Source: an uncultured Bacilli bacterium
GTDB taxonomy: Bacteria; Bacillota_I; Bacilli_A; RF39; UBA660
DNA: 64,000 nucleotides
Direction of reading: 5' to 3'
NCBI GenBank assembly: GCA_934182615.1
Contig: CAKPRO010000004.1
Location: 1 to 64,000 of the forward strand
Numbering within the stretch: the first letter of the stretch is position 1; every line of letters begins with the position of its first letter. The notes beneath the pieces were generated by a model. The model did not search any database. It was not told the DNA's origin and saw only the letters and a list, made by a program, of their open reading frames with translations. The position numbers were made by a program, and so were the translations under genes. Below, one piece after another: positions 42,691 through 51,732 of the stretch.

Positions 42691-44458
42691 ACTTATTTAT
42701 TTTATTCATTAAATCATCTTTATTTATAGGTTTTATAATATAATCACTAAAACCACTATCTTTATAAATATCATCATATATAATATTACTATTCTTAGTA
42801 AGAAGGATAACTTTAGTATCAAAGCCTTTTATCTTACCAAACTTATTCATAACACTAATACCATTCATATAAGGCATATCTTCATCTAGTAATATTAAAT
42901 CATACTTATCACCTTTTCTAATTCTATCTAGTGCTTCTTTACCTAAATTAGAACTATCATATAGTATATTATGTTTATCTAATATCTTACTAATTATTTT
43001 AGTACTAGAATTATTATCATCTATAATTAATATCTTTTTATTATTAACATAATTATCATAATTATCTTTATTATTAGTATATATCTTTTGATCTAATATA
43101 ATAGTAACAATAGTTCCTTTATTATATTCACTACTTATAAGTAAATTACCACCCATTATATTAATAGTCTTTCTAGCACCATATAAACTATTTTGATCTT
43201 TAGTATTTTTATTTAAACACTTATCTAAGTTCTCAGCTTTTATTCCAATACCAGAGTCTTCTATCTTTATAATTAATCTAACTATATCTTTTTTAAAGAT
43301 AGCATTAACAGATAACTCTACATATCCTTTATCAGTATATTTATAAGAATTACCTATAATAGTATTTAATACATTCTTTAAATTAATACTATCTCCATAT
43401 AAAATATTAGGTAAATTACTATCTATATTAAATCTAAAACTAATATCTTTATCTTCAAATAATTCTTTATTTTTATTTATTACTTCTTTAAGTAATAATT
43501 TAATATTATATTTATTTTTAACAGTCTTAACATTAATATCATCAATAACATCAATATTATATATATTATTAGCCATACTATATAACTTGTTATTAGAAGA
43601 TATTATCTCTCTAGCAAAGAATCTATTTTCTTCTAAATTATTACTATTTAGTATTACTTCAGAAGATTTATTAATATCACTAGCAATACTCTTAACCTCA
43701 TTCATCATATTATATATAAGCATACTTTTATCTTCATTAGCAGCATCCGCTATTTTCTTAGACATATGTATCTCTTCAAGTAATTTCTTATCTGGATTTT
43801 CTATTGTAAAATACATAATTACTGTAATAAATGTATCCATAGTAGTAGCAAGTAATAACTCAGGTATCATTTTTTGAATAAAAGAAACTATAGTTCCTAC
43901 AAACAAATATACATATATAGGTAAATACTTCTTACTTTTAATATTCTTAAAATTTTTAATTAAGCAAATTATGGTTAAGAATATAGATATAAATATTCCA
44001 AAATATACCGCATTAGCGGCATCTCCATAAGAATACATAACATAACCATCTCGAAATTTAAATTGTAATGGTAACATAATTACTAATATTGATATTAATA
44101 ATAGTAATATAATATATAATCTTAGAACTTTTTTCATATACCTTTTTAATTCTTCTTTAGAATCCTTTTTTGATGATATTAGAAATACATAAGTACCAAA
44201 AGTAGCTCCCCATGCAATTAATTCAATTAAAAATAGTTTATTAAGCATTGTATAAAAGGTCATATGTTCTTCGGCATATCCAGCAAATATTGTACAAAAT
44301 ATTTCTAATACTATACCAACAAAATTAATAATAATAAGTTTTGAATAAACTTTATTTTCAGGAGTCTTTATTTTGTCTTTTGAAAAATATGCTATCATTA
44401 ATAAAACACTATACATCAAACTAGCAATAGTAAAAAATATTGTACTATTAATTTTCAT
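42683..44458 (-). CDS. 7-TM hybrid histidine kinase 2 with Asn in the H-box
   Basis: 591 aa. The membrane sensor half (residues 1-210; about seven helices, MKINSTIFFTIASLMYSVLL onward) differs from kinase 1, while residues from ITVIMYFTIENPDKK to near the end are the same, including the H-box Asn (N253), N-box, degenerate G2 and receiver Asp. RBS GAGGTG before ATG 44458; TGGTATAAT is an extended -10 about 40 bases upstream. It pairs with AMP-ligase 2 upstream. The two kinases likely feed the same output with different inputs. Confidence 0.85.
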   Translation of the reverse strand: MKINSTIFFTIASLMYSVLLMIAYFSKDKIKTPENKVYSKLIIINFVGIVLEIFCTIFAGYAEEHMTFYTMLNKLFLIELIAWGATFGTYVFLISSKKDSKEELKRYMKKVLRLYIILLLLISILVIMLPLQFKFRDGYVMYSYGDAANAVYFGIFISIFLTIICLIKNFKNIKSKKYLPIYVYLFVGTIVSFIQKMIPELLLATTMDTFITVIMYFTIENPDKKLLEEIHMSKKIADAANEDKSMLIYNMMNEVKSIASDINKSSEVILNSNNLEENRFFAREIISSNNKLYSMANNIYNIDVIDDINVKTVKNKYNIKLLLKEVINKNKELFEDKDISFRFNIDSNLPNILYGDSINLKNVLNTIIGNSYKYTDKGYVELSVNAIFKKDIVRLIIKIEDSGIGIKAENLDKCLNKNTKDQNSLYGARKTINIMGGNLLISSEYNKGTIVTIILDQKIYTNNKDNYDNYVNNKKILIIDDNNSSTKIISKILDKHNILYDSSNLGKEALDRIRKGDKYDLILLDEDMPYMNGISVMNKFGKIKGFDTKVILLTKNSNIIYDDIYKDSGFSDYIIKPINKDDLMNKINKYL

Positions 44459-44509
44459 TTAAAACACCTCTTTATTCTATAAAAATTATACCATAATTCA
44501 AAATTAAAA

Positions 44510-44531
44510 GAAAGCATTATTTAGTGCTTTC
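44510..44531 (-). terminator. Terminator after AMP-ligase 2
   Basis: Stem GAAAGCA/TGCTTTC, eight-base loop, T run on the minus strand; overlaps the gene end. Confidence 0.75.
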
Positions 44532-46355
44532 CTCTAACTTTTTTATTCTCATTTTTTCTACTTTTTTATAATCTACTTTACCAACAGATGTAAGTGGTAA
44601 ATCTTCTTCAAAAATAAAATCTTCTGGTTGCGAATAAGAAGGAAGTTTATCTTGACATAATTTTATCAATTCTTCTTTTAATTTTTTAAGTTCGCTCACG
44701 TTATCCTTCTTTATAACAACATGCGCTTCAGGCGAAGCTCCATACACTTTATCTGGGATAGAAATTACACAACAATTATCAATATCAGGATGTTTCATTA
44801 TTACCCCTTCAATATATGAAGGATATAATTTAAATCCACCATGAGGTATTAATCTTTTATATCTTCCTTTGAAGAATAGAAAACCATCTTCATCAATTAT
44901 ACCTACATCTTCAGAATGTATCCACTTTTTACCATCGCTATGTATTTTTATAACTTTACCTTCTTCTTCTTCATTATCTAAATAACCAAGCATTTCAGTT
45001 GGACCAGTTATACATATTTCTCCTTCTTCACCATATTTTAATTCTTTATCAGTACCTCTTTCAAATATACCATAAGTATTAAATGGAAGCGGAATACCTA
45101 AACTATTTATTTTATTTACTCCTACTAAACAAACACCAGCAGTAGAAGAATTTTCTGTCATGCCATAACCCTTCTCTGCAATTGAAGAACTGCCATGATT
45201 TTTTAAAAATTCATTAACATAAATTTCTGATTGCTCAGGGAAGTAATCACCACCTATTCCAAGATTTTTTAAGCATTTCCAATTCATTGAATCTGCTTTT
45301 CTATCATGTACAAAATGCTCAACATAAGTTGGAACTGTAATAGTATGATTAGGTTTATACTTAATCATAAACTCTGTAAACTCTTTAGGAGATAATATAG
45401 GAGCAATAATATTAGTCATACCTAAACACATAGGCATATGAATAGTAACAACAATACCATATGCTACAAATGGAACTATTCCATTTAAGAAAGTATCACC
45501 TTTATTATAATTAGCATTAAGTGATTTATATTGAATAGCCATAGCATTAAAGTTTTCATTAGATAATTTAACTGTCTTAGGTACACCAGTAGTACCACCA
45601 GTATGAACTAAAGCCGCTACCATATTCTTCTTATATCTAGGGTATCTAGGATAACGATATTTATGAACACTCATTAAATCATTCCATGTCATATATTTGT
45701 TTTTCTTCTTTATTTCATCTATCTTACCATATAAATTACTATCTTCTTTTCTAGATTTCTTTTCTGCTAATACATTAAATGGAAATAATACTGAATTATA
45801 TGGACTTAATGTAATAACATTTTCTACTATATTATCAATATCTTCATCTTCCATACATTTATCAAACTCAGGTAAAAAATTATCCATAACTACTACTTCA
45901 CTAGATTTTACTTCCATAAGATATTTTTTTATTTGTTTATAATCACTTCTTACATCAATTAAATTAATAACTGCTCCTAACTTATTTAATGCATAAAACA
46001 ACACTTCTAATTCAGGATTAGCAACAGACATAACTGTTACTACTTCTCCTTCAGTAACGCCAAGATTATATAGTCTTCTAGCAGTCTCATCTATCATATC
46101 TATATAATTTTTATAACTAATCTTTTTACCATAATACATAATAGCCTTAGTACTTAAATTATCTTCATTTTGACTTACCATATATTGATAAGCAGTTAAT
46201 TCAGGTATACTAGCAGTAATAGCTTCTTTACTATAATATTTTTGCCAAGGTTTATCAATTGAAGCATACCCAGTAATATTCTTATCTTTATCTACTACAT
46301 AACTACCATTCATTTCACTATAAATATCAATATTCTTTATAGTCATATATCTCAT
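44517..46355 (-). CDS. AMP-forming acyl/aryl ligase 2
   Basis: 612 aa. A paralogue of ligase 1: ALVHTGGTTGVPKTVKLS, KGYGMTENSSTAG, WIHSEDVGIIDEDGFLFF (the common TGD is SED, keeping the Asp), GRYKRLIPHGG, and LTSVGKVDYKK with the catalytic Lys. The start could be ATG 46355 (touching GAGGGG) or ATG 46346 nine bases from it; the latter fits spacing better. Promoter and leader copy those of ligase 1. Confidence 0.87.
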   Translation of the reverse strand: MRYMTIKNIDIYSEMNGSYVVDKDKNITGYASIDKPWQKYYSKEAITASIPELTAYQYMVSQNEDNLSTKAIMYYGKKISYKNYIDMIDETARRLYNLGVTEGEVVTVMSVANPELEVLFYALNKLGAVINLIDVRSDYKQIKKYLMEVKSSEVVVMDNFLPEFDKCMEDEDIDNIVENVITLSPYNSVLFPFNVLAEKKSRKEDSNLYGKIDEIKKKNKYMTWNDLMSVHKYRYPRYPRYKKNMVAALVHTGGTTGVPKTVKLSNENFNAMAIQYKSLNANYNKGDTFLNGIVPFVAYGIVVTIHMPMCLGMTNIIAPILSPKEFTEFMIKYKPNHTITVPTYVEHFVHDRKADSMNWKCLKNLGIGGDYFPEQSEIYVNEFLKNHGSSSIAEKGYGMTENSSTAGVCLVGVNKINSLGIPLPFNTYGIFERGTDKELKYGEEGEICITGPTEMLGYLDNEEEEGKVIKIHSDGKKWIHSEDVGIIDEDGFLFFKGRYKRLIPHGGFKLYPSYIEGVIMKHPDIDNCCVISIPDKVYGASPEAHVVIKKDNVSELKKLKEELIKLCQDKLPSYSQPEDFIFEEDLPLTSVGKVDYKKVEKMRIKKLEESTK

Positions 46356-46375
46356 CCCCTCAAATAAATTACTTA

Positions 46376-46404
46376 TATAATACTCTATTTTTATTAATAA
46401 GTCA
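46376..46404 (-). promoter_or_regulatory. Promoter of AMP-ligase 2
   Basis: Minus strand: TTGACT, 17 bases (TATTAATAAAAATAGAG), TATTAT, then the same leader as at AMP-ligase 1. Coordinates approximate. Confidence 0.75.
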
Positions 46405-46453
46405 AATATTTAAAAAAGAATTATCACTATATCAATAATTCTTTACCATTCAT

Positions 46454-46993
46454 TTAATTATTATTAAAAATAGAATATATAAGTAAATCATTCATTTTAC
46501 CAGTTAATTTATTTTTATATCTATCTTTTAAAGTAGCTTCTAATTTCATACCACATTTTTCTGCCACTTTAATACTACCAATATTATTACTTGGTACAAC
46601 AGCCTCAATTATATTATAATTACATTCATTAAATAAATAATCAATTATTGCCTTAACTGCTTCTGTAGTATAACCTTTATTCCAATACTTAGAAGATATA
46701 CTATAACCAATTTCTAAAGTATTATATTTATATGAAGTATTTGTACTAATAACACCAATTACTTCTTTAGTATCTTTTATTTCTATACACCATTCAAATC
46801 CATTTTCTTCATATTTCTTTAACCAATAACTAATCACCTTTTTAGTAGTCTCTTCAGTATCATGACATTTAAAAGTTAAGTATTCATTTGTTTTAATATC
46901 ACTAGCCCAATTAATAAATAAATCATGAGCATCATTCATAGTTACTTTTCTCAAGACTAATCTATCTGTTACAAGTAATTTAGTACCACTCAT
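46454..46993 (-). CDS. GNAT acetyltransferase (RimJ/RimL type)
   Basis: 179 aa. A GNAT fold with LVTDRLVLRKVTMND at the start, acetyl-CoA loop SSKYWNKGYTTEAVKAI and NIGSIKVAEKCGMKLEATLKD near the end, closest in pattern to N-terminal acetyltransferases of ribosomal proteins or tabtoxin-like GNATs. RBS GAGGTAAA. Substrate open. It stands alone. Confidence 0.9.
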   Translation of the reverse strand: MSGTKLLVTDRLVLRKVTMNDAHDLFINWASDIKTNEYLTFKCHDTEETTKKVISYWLKKYEENGFEWCIEIKDTKEVIGVISTNTSYKYNTLEIGYSISSKYWNKGYTTEAVKAIIDYLFNECNYNIIEAVVPSNNIGSIKVAEKCGMKLEATLKDRYKNKLTGKMNDLLIYSIFNNN

Positions 46994-47069
46994 TTTACCT
47001 CACCATCCTATTCAAAACTAAATAATATCATTTAAATTATAATACTTGTCCATCCTTTCTGAACTAGTA

Positions 47070-47096
47070 AGAAATCCTTACTAGTTGTTTTTTAAA
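47070..47096. terminator. Intergenic hairpin with T tract
   Basis: Stem AACTAGTAAG/CTTACTAGTT with loop AAATC, then GTTTTTT on the plus strand, between GNAT and U32 genes. Confidence 0.5.
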
Positions 47097-47127
47097 ATAT
47101 TAGCAGTTGTATTGCTACTTATTTCTA

Positions 47128-49302
47128 TTATTTTTTCCTTATTTCATCAATTAATCTAATAACTTCCTCATAACTTTCATCTAGTAATTCTAATCTATAT
47201 GATCTAATACCAAGATTTTTATAATAACTAATATTATCAATATAATTAATCTTTTTATAATGCATAATATGTGTTAAACAATTGTTGTGAAGTATTCTAT
47301 ATCTATTCTTATTAATATCTTCTAGATAATATATATCTTCTTTTTTACAAGGACATATTTTTAATTCTTTAATAGGACATGACTTAGTAATCATATTTTC
47401 TATAGTACCATATATTATTAATTCTACTTTATCTAATATATAATCATCTAAATAATTATAATTAACTTCAGGAGATAAAGTAACTCTCTTAACACCATTA
47501 TCTAGTAAAAACTTAATACTATAATTATTAACTACATTTAAATAATAATCACTAATAAGATTACTATCTCTATATTTATAGATAGCTCCTATCTCAGTAG
47601 CAAGTATATTTTTACTATCATAATTATAATTATTATTAACTCTCTCTAATCTCAAATATATTTTATCATTATCTTTATATATATCATATAATTCACTATC
47701 AACATATATTCTATCTATATTCATATCTATACCTGCTTGTACTTGTTCTTTATTTCTAGCAAGTATTGATATTTCAGTATTATAATCATCTTCTTTATTA
47801 TAATCTAATGAATATTTATTAATAATAATATCTCTTTTAATACTACTTCTAGTAGTAATTAATTTATCACATAATAATCTTCTTATATTATTAATATCTT
47901 TCATATTAACAAAGATATCTCTATCTATATCAATATTTATATTATTACATACAAAAGGAGTATTACCAAGTTTAGTTATCTTTTCTTTAATCTCTTCATT
48001 AGTAGTTCCCCTCTTAACAGGAGGTTCTACCTTTACTTTATCACTAACTATATTATTCATATTATCACTAAAAGTAATATCTAAAAATTCATCTATTAAT
48101 TTAATATCTATATTTATAAGTATCTTTTTAATACTACTAGTAATTATCTCTTTGTCTAAATAACTACTTGAGGTCTTAACTAAAATATCTTTATCCTTTA
48201 GATTAATCTTATTATCCAAATAAATAATATCTCCAACATTACCTTTATTAATAAGTAATCCTTTTTCATTATAAATAAAGTTAGCTATCATACCCTTATT
48301 ACTATTCTTAAATCTAATACCATCTTCTTGATATAATTCTTTATCTAATTTAATTTTAATTTTCTTTTTATTAACATCTATTACTTTACCAATGTCTAAT
48401 CCCCTATGATTAGAAGATTCTATATTCATAACTTTATCTTTAAATAAATAACCATTAGTAAATTCTCTATTAAATAATATCTTTAAATTATCTTCTTCTT
48501 TACTAGATATTGTATTACTATAATTATCCATTAATTTTCTATATATTCTAGTTACATATCCAACATAACTAGGAGATTTCATTCTACCTTCAATTTTAAA
48601 ACTTACAATATCTGAATTCATTAACTTATCAAAATTAGAAATAGTATTAAGTTCTTTAGTACTAAGTAAATATTTACTTTCATTATTTACATATTCACCA
48701 TTTTTTATTAACTTAAAAGGAAGTCTACATACCTGAGTACATTCTCCTCTATTACCACTTCTACCACCATTCATAAAACTAAATAGACAACATCCAGAGT
48801 AGCAGTTACATAAAGCTCCATGTATAAATACTTCTTTTTCTATATCTACATCGATATTTTCTATTTCTTCAAGAGACATTTCTCTATCTAGTACTATTCT
48901 AGTTACTCCTAGTTCTTTTAATAACTTTATACCTTCATTATTATGATTATGACACTGAGTAGAAGCATGTACTTCCATATTAGGAAATACTTTTCTAACT
49001 AATGATATCATACCTATATCCTGCATAATAAGAGCATCTACTCCTATTTTATATAAATACTCTACATATTTAATTAATTCATCTACTTCATTATTATAAA
49101 TAATAGTATTTACTGTTACATATATTTTTACTCCATATAAATGAGCATAATTAACTGCTTCCTTTAATTCCTCATCACTAAAATTACCAGCATATGCTCT
49201 TGCTCCAAAAGACTTACCACCTAAATAAACAGCATCTGCTCCATTATTAACTGCAGCCTTTAAGCATTCCATATTACCAGCAGGACTAAGTAACTCTTTC
49301 AT
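47128..49302 (-). CDS. U32 family peptidase-like protein (rRNA/tRNA hydroxylation type)
   Basis: 724 aa. N-terminal MKELLSPAGNMECLKAAVNNGADAVYLGG in parts (LLSPAGNME, NGADAVYLGG), HASTQCHNHN, and the Cys-rich signature CNCYSGCC and GRSGNRGECTQVCRLPF. The length fits the long two-domain U32 forms. The family (RlhA/TrhP) modifies rRNA or tRNA, while the proteolytic label is historical. RBS GAGGAAGTG; TATACT with TG upstream gives an extended -10. Confidence 0.93.
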   Translation of the reverse strand: MKELLSPAGNMECLKAAVNNGADAVYLGGKSFGARAYAGNFSDEELKEAVNYAHLYGVKIYVTVNTIIYNNEVDELIKYVEYLYKIGVDALIMQDIGMISLVRKVFPNMEVHASTQCHNHNNEGIKLLKELGVTRIVLDREMSLEEIENIDVDIEKEVFIHGALCNCYSGCCLFSFMNGGRSGNRGECTQVCRLPFKLIKNGEYVNNESKYLLSTKELNTISNFDKLMNSDIVSFKIEGRMKSPSYVGYVTRIYRKLMDNYSNTISSKEEDNLKILFNREFTNGYLFKDKVMNIESSNHRGLDIGKVIDVNKKKIKIKLDKELYQEDGIRFKNSNKGMIANFIYNEKGLLINKGNVGDIIYLDNKINLKDKDILVKTSSSYLDKEIITSSIKKILINIDIKLIDEFLDITFSDNMNNIVSDKVKVEPPVKRGTTNEEIKEKITKLGNTPFVCNNINIDIDRDIFVNMKDINNIRRLLCDKLITTRSSIKRDIIINKYSLDYNKEDDYNTEISILARNKEQVQAGIDMNIDRIYVDSELYDIYKDNDKIYLRLERVNNNYNYDSKNILATEIGAIYKYRDSNLISDYYLNVVNNYSIKFLLDNGVKRVTLSPEVNYNYLDDYILDKVELIIYGTIENMITKSCPIKELKICPCKKEDIYYLEDINKNRYRILHNNCLTHIMHYKKINYIDNISYYKNLGIRSYRLELLDESYEEVIRLIDEIRKK

Positions 49303-49349
49303 AACATCACTTCCTCATTGCATTAATAGTATAACATAGTTTTGGGTAA

Positions 49350-49636
49350 AATAAAAGAATGCATTGTCTGACACACAATTGCATTCTCTAGTTTGATGAA
49401 TAACCATTTTAAATTAATGTCAGTTAAGATAAAACAGCTTCCTATCTAATGAGTTTTCTTTCTCATACATATATGCATATCTAATAGATAGATAAGAATT
49501 ATAGCCTCTACCATAATACCCAGCATTTACTATTTAACATAAAGATTTCCAAATAAAACTTCTACTCGGGTAAATATTAAAACATATAGTCGTTATTAAT
49601 ATTTACATTATATTATCATAGTATTTTCTATTAGAC
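49350..49636 (-). ncRNA. Candidate structured noncoding RNA of about 290 nt
   Basis: Minus-strand transcript with a near-consensus promoter (TTGACA-17-TACAAT) and a strong terminator (stem GAATGCA/TGCATTC with T-rich tail at 49346-49356). Inside are stems such as GTAAATATTAA/TTAATATTTAC, ACCC/GGGT, ATGAG/CTCAT within CTATCTA/TAGATAG. It has no ORF of note. It does not show the signatures I know for tmRNA, RNase P or SRP RNA, and the 6S pattern is not clear. Riboswitch for the U32 gene is less likely, as a terminator separates them. Confidence 0.6.
49357..49386 (-). terminator. Terminator of the candidate ncRNA
   Basis: GAATGCA, one bulged A, TTGT, a loop GTGTCAG, then ACAATGCATTC and a T-rich run (49347-49356). 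Confidence 0.75.
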
Positions 49637-49642
49637 AATTAA

Positions 49643-49671
49643 ATTGTACACCATTTTACACTATCTGTCAA
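49643..49671 (-). promoter_or_regulatory. Promoter of the candidate ncRNA
   Basis: Minus strand: TTGACA (49666-49671), 17 bases, TACAAT (49643-49648). Confidence 0.8.
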
Positions 49672-49704
49672 GTACTTTTCTACATTTTTTTACATTTTTC
49701 ACCT

Positions 49705-49805
49705 TTCATGAAAATCCAAGGTATTTTCATGTCTGATATAGCCTAATTCTTAGTCTATATCAGAGTCTCATTAGACCTATCATATTTTAGAGTTAGTACT
49801 ATATA
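49705..49805. repeat. Three-hairpin intergenic repeat, copy A3
   Basis: As copies A1 and A2, but hairpin 2 is changed on both arms (TCTGATATAG and CTATATCAGA), keeping full pairing: compensatory changes of two base pairs and repair of one mismatch. It ends one base before the whiA stop codon region at 49807. Confidence 0.85.
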
Positions 49806-49806
49806 A

Positions 49807-50727
49807 TTATTTATTTTCTATATTATCTAGGATCTCTCTAATTTTTCTAAATCTATGATTTAATCCAGACTTAGTAATTTCAGTACCTGTTTCAAAAGAC
49901 ATAATTTCTGCTAATTCTTTTAAAGAACTTTCTTTATACTTCATTCTATATTCTATAACTGTCTTTAACTTTTCATCAAGTAAATCAACCATATCTAATT
50001 CATATAATTTTTCTATATCATTAATTTGTTTATTCGCAGTCATAAACACTTTATCCATATTAGCTTGTTCACAGTTATTAAGCCTATTAGTCATATTTTT
50101 ATGATCTCTATATATTCTAATATCTTCAAAATACATAACCGCAGAAAATGCCTTTATAACTCTTAAAAAATCACTTATCTTTTCTGCTTCTTTTATATAT
50201 ACAGTATAATTCTTTTCTCTTTTAATTATTTTACTATTTAAGTCATAAGAATTAAGTAATTTATTAATAAAATTAGCATATTCTTTTGTATCTAATATAA
50301 ATTCCATATGATATCTACTAGTCTTTGGATCATTAACAGAACCAGATACTAAAAATACTCCTCTTAAATATGCTCTTAATTGTTCTTCATCTGATATTAA
50401 ATATTCTTTAGGAATACTAAGATATTTATTATTATCAATAATAGATAAATCTTCAAGTATTTCTTTTACTTTATTATTTATATTTAATATATAAGTTAAT
50501 CCCCTACCTAGTTTCTTATTTCTAACTGTAATAGAAGGACTGATACCATATATCTCTTTAAATAATTTAAATACTCTTCTTGCAACAGCATTATTTTCAA
50601 TAGTAACATTTATATTATTATTAATATTACCCGCTATTCTTATAATAGCGGATAATTCTGATATATCTTCTAATCTAGTAGTTTCTATCTTTGAAGCCTC
50701 ATCTTTAACAACCATTGTAAAACTCAT
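49807..50727 (-). CDS. whiA: Sporulation/division regulator WhiA
   Basis: 306 aa. N-terminal LAGLIDADG-like domains (SELSAIIRIAGN, LRAYLRGVFLVSGSV) and a C-terminal helix-turn-helix (SLKELAEIMSFETGTEITKSGLNHRFRKI in parts). RBS GGAG. It starts on the stop of yvcK, the common pairing; the usual rapZ upstream is absent here. In Bacillus it influences cell division and chromosome segregation. Confidence 0.94.
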   Translation of the reverse strand: MSFTMVVKDEASKIETTRLEDISELSAIIRIAGNINNNINVTIENNAVARRVFKLFKEIYGISPSITVRNKKLGRGLTYILNINNKVKEILEDLSIIDNNKYLSIPKEYLISDEEQLRAYLRGVFLVSGSVNDPKTSRYHMEFILDTKEYANFINKLLNSYDLNSKIIKREKNYTVYIKEAEKISDFLRVIKAFSAVMYFEDIRIYRDHKNMTNRLNNCEQANMDKVFMTANKQINDIEKLYELDMVDLLDEKLKTVIEYRMKYKESSLKELAEIMSFETGTEITKSGLNHRFRKIREILDNIENK

Positions 50728-51680
50728 TATTTTAACTCCTTAACTATATAATTAAATATTGCAAGTGCTGTTCTATATGGATCGTGTCTAACCTCTTTAT
50801 TATTATTAATATATAAAAGTTCATCTTCAATTACTTCTACATTCATATCATTTAATACATCATAATCTACTTCTATTTGGTTAGCGTTCTCTCCTAAATA
50901 TCTTTCTTTTATATTATCAGGTACTTTTTTGTTATTAACAACTACTACATCCATCATACCATCTTTAACGTAAGAATTTATTTTTTTAATACAATCTGAT
51001 ACTTTATAATTATCTGTCTCTCCATGTTCACTCATGATATTACAAACATACATTTTCTTAGCTTTAGAATTTTTTAGAGAAGTAACCACTTCATCAGAAA
51101 GTAAATTAGGAATTATACTAGTATATAAACTACCAATACCAAATATGATTAAATCAGCTTCATCTATTGCTTTAATAACTTCCTTAGTAGGTTTAACTTT
51201 ATTTTTATATTCTATATAATCAATCTCTTTACCAGCCTTAGTAATATTAGATTCTCCTTCAATTACTTTACCATCTTTAGTGTGCGCCACTAATATTGGA
51301 TTTTCTTCAGTAAAAGGAAGTATTGTTCCTTTAATATTAAATATTTTAGATAAAGATCTAAGCGATTCGGTTAAATTACCTGTAATGTTATATAGAGCCG
51401 TTAAAAGTAAATTACCCATAGGATGATTATTTAAAGAACTATCAGTAACAAATCTATATTGCAATAAATCTTCAATAAGTGGTTCCACTTCAGATAAAGA
51501 AACTAAAACATTTCTAAGATCCCCCACTGCAAATATATCAAATTCTTCTCTTAGTTTACCGCTAGAAGCTCCATCATCAGCAACTGTTACGATGGCAGTA
51601 ATATCAAGAGGAAATTGTTTTAATCCTCTAAGAAGTACTGAAAGTCCTGTGCCGCCTCCTAAAACAACTATTTTTTTCAT
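50727..51680 (-). CDS. yvcK: YvcK/gluconeogenesis factor-like
   Basis: 317 aa. GGGTGLSVLLRGLKQ nucleotide-binding loop, VTVADDGASSGKLR, GDLRNVLV, FGIGSLYTSIIPNL, and HDPYRTALAI near the end. It binds UDP-sugar and governs cell shape and growth on gluconeogenic carbon in Firmicutes. RBS GAGGTG. Co-transcribed with whiA. Confidence 0.94.
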   Translation of the reverse strand: MKKIVVLGGGTGLSVLLRGLKQFPLDITAIVTVADDGASSGKLREEFDIFAVGDLRNVLVSLSEVEPLIEDLLQYRFVTDSSLNNHPMGNLLLTALYNITGNLTESLRSLSKIFNIKGTILPFTEENPILVAHTKDGKVIEGESNITKAGKEIDYIEYKNKVKPTKEVIKAIDEADLIIFGIGSLYTSIIPNLLSDEVVTSLKNSKAKKMYVCNIMSEHGETDNYKVSDCIKKINSYVKDGMMDVVVVNNKKVPDNIKERYLGENANQIEVDYDVLNDMNVEVIEDELLYINNNKEVRHDPYRTALAIFNYIVKELK

Positions 51681-51732
51681 ATTACACCTCTTAATACATT
51701 ATACTATAAATAAATAGAAAAAGAAAGAAAAT

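Larger units (their letters stand above)
49303..49806. other. 504-base gene-free stretch between U32 gene and whiA
   Basis: It holds a candidate noncoding RNA (minus strand, own promoter and terminator) and the A3 hairpin repeat. There is no convincing open frame. The remainder near 49303-49345 is the U32 leader with an extended -10. Confidence 0.75.

Noticed and set aside
49350..49636. Lysine or other riboswitch before the U32 gene
   Set aside because: CCGAGTAG and TGCTGGGT looked partly like a lysine element, but the core AGAGGTGC is missing and a terminator comes before the gene.
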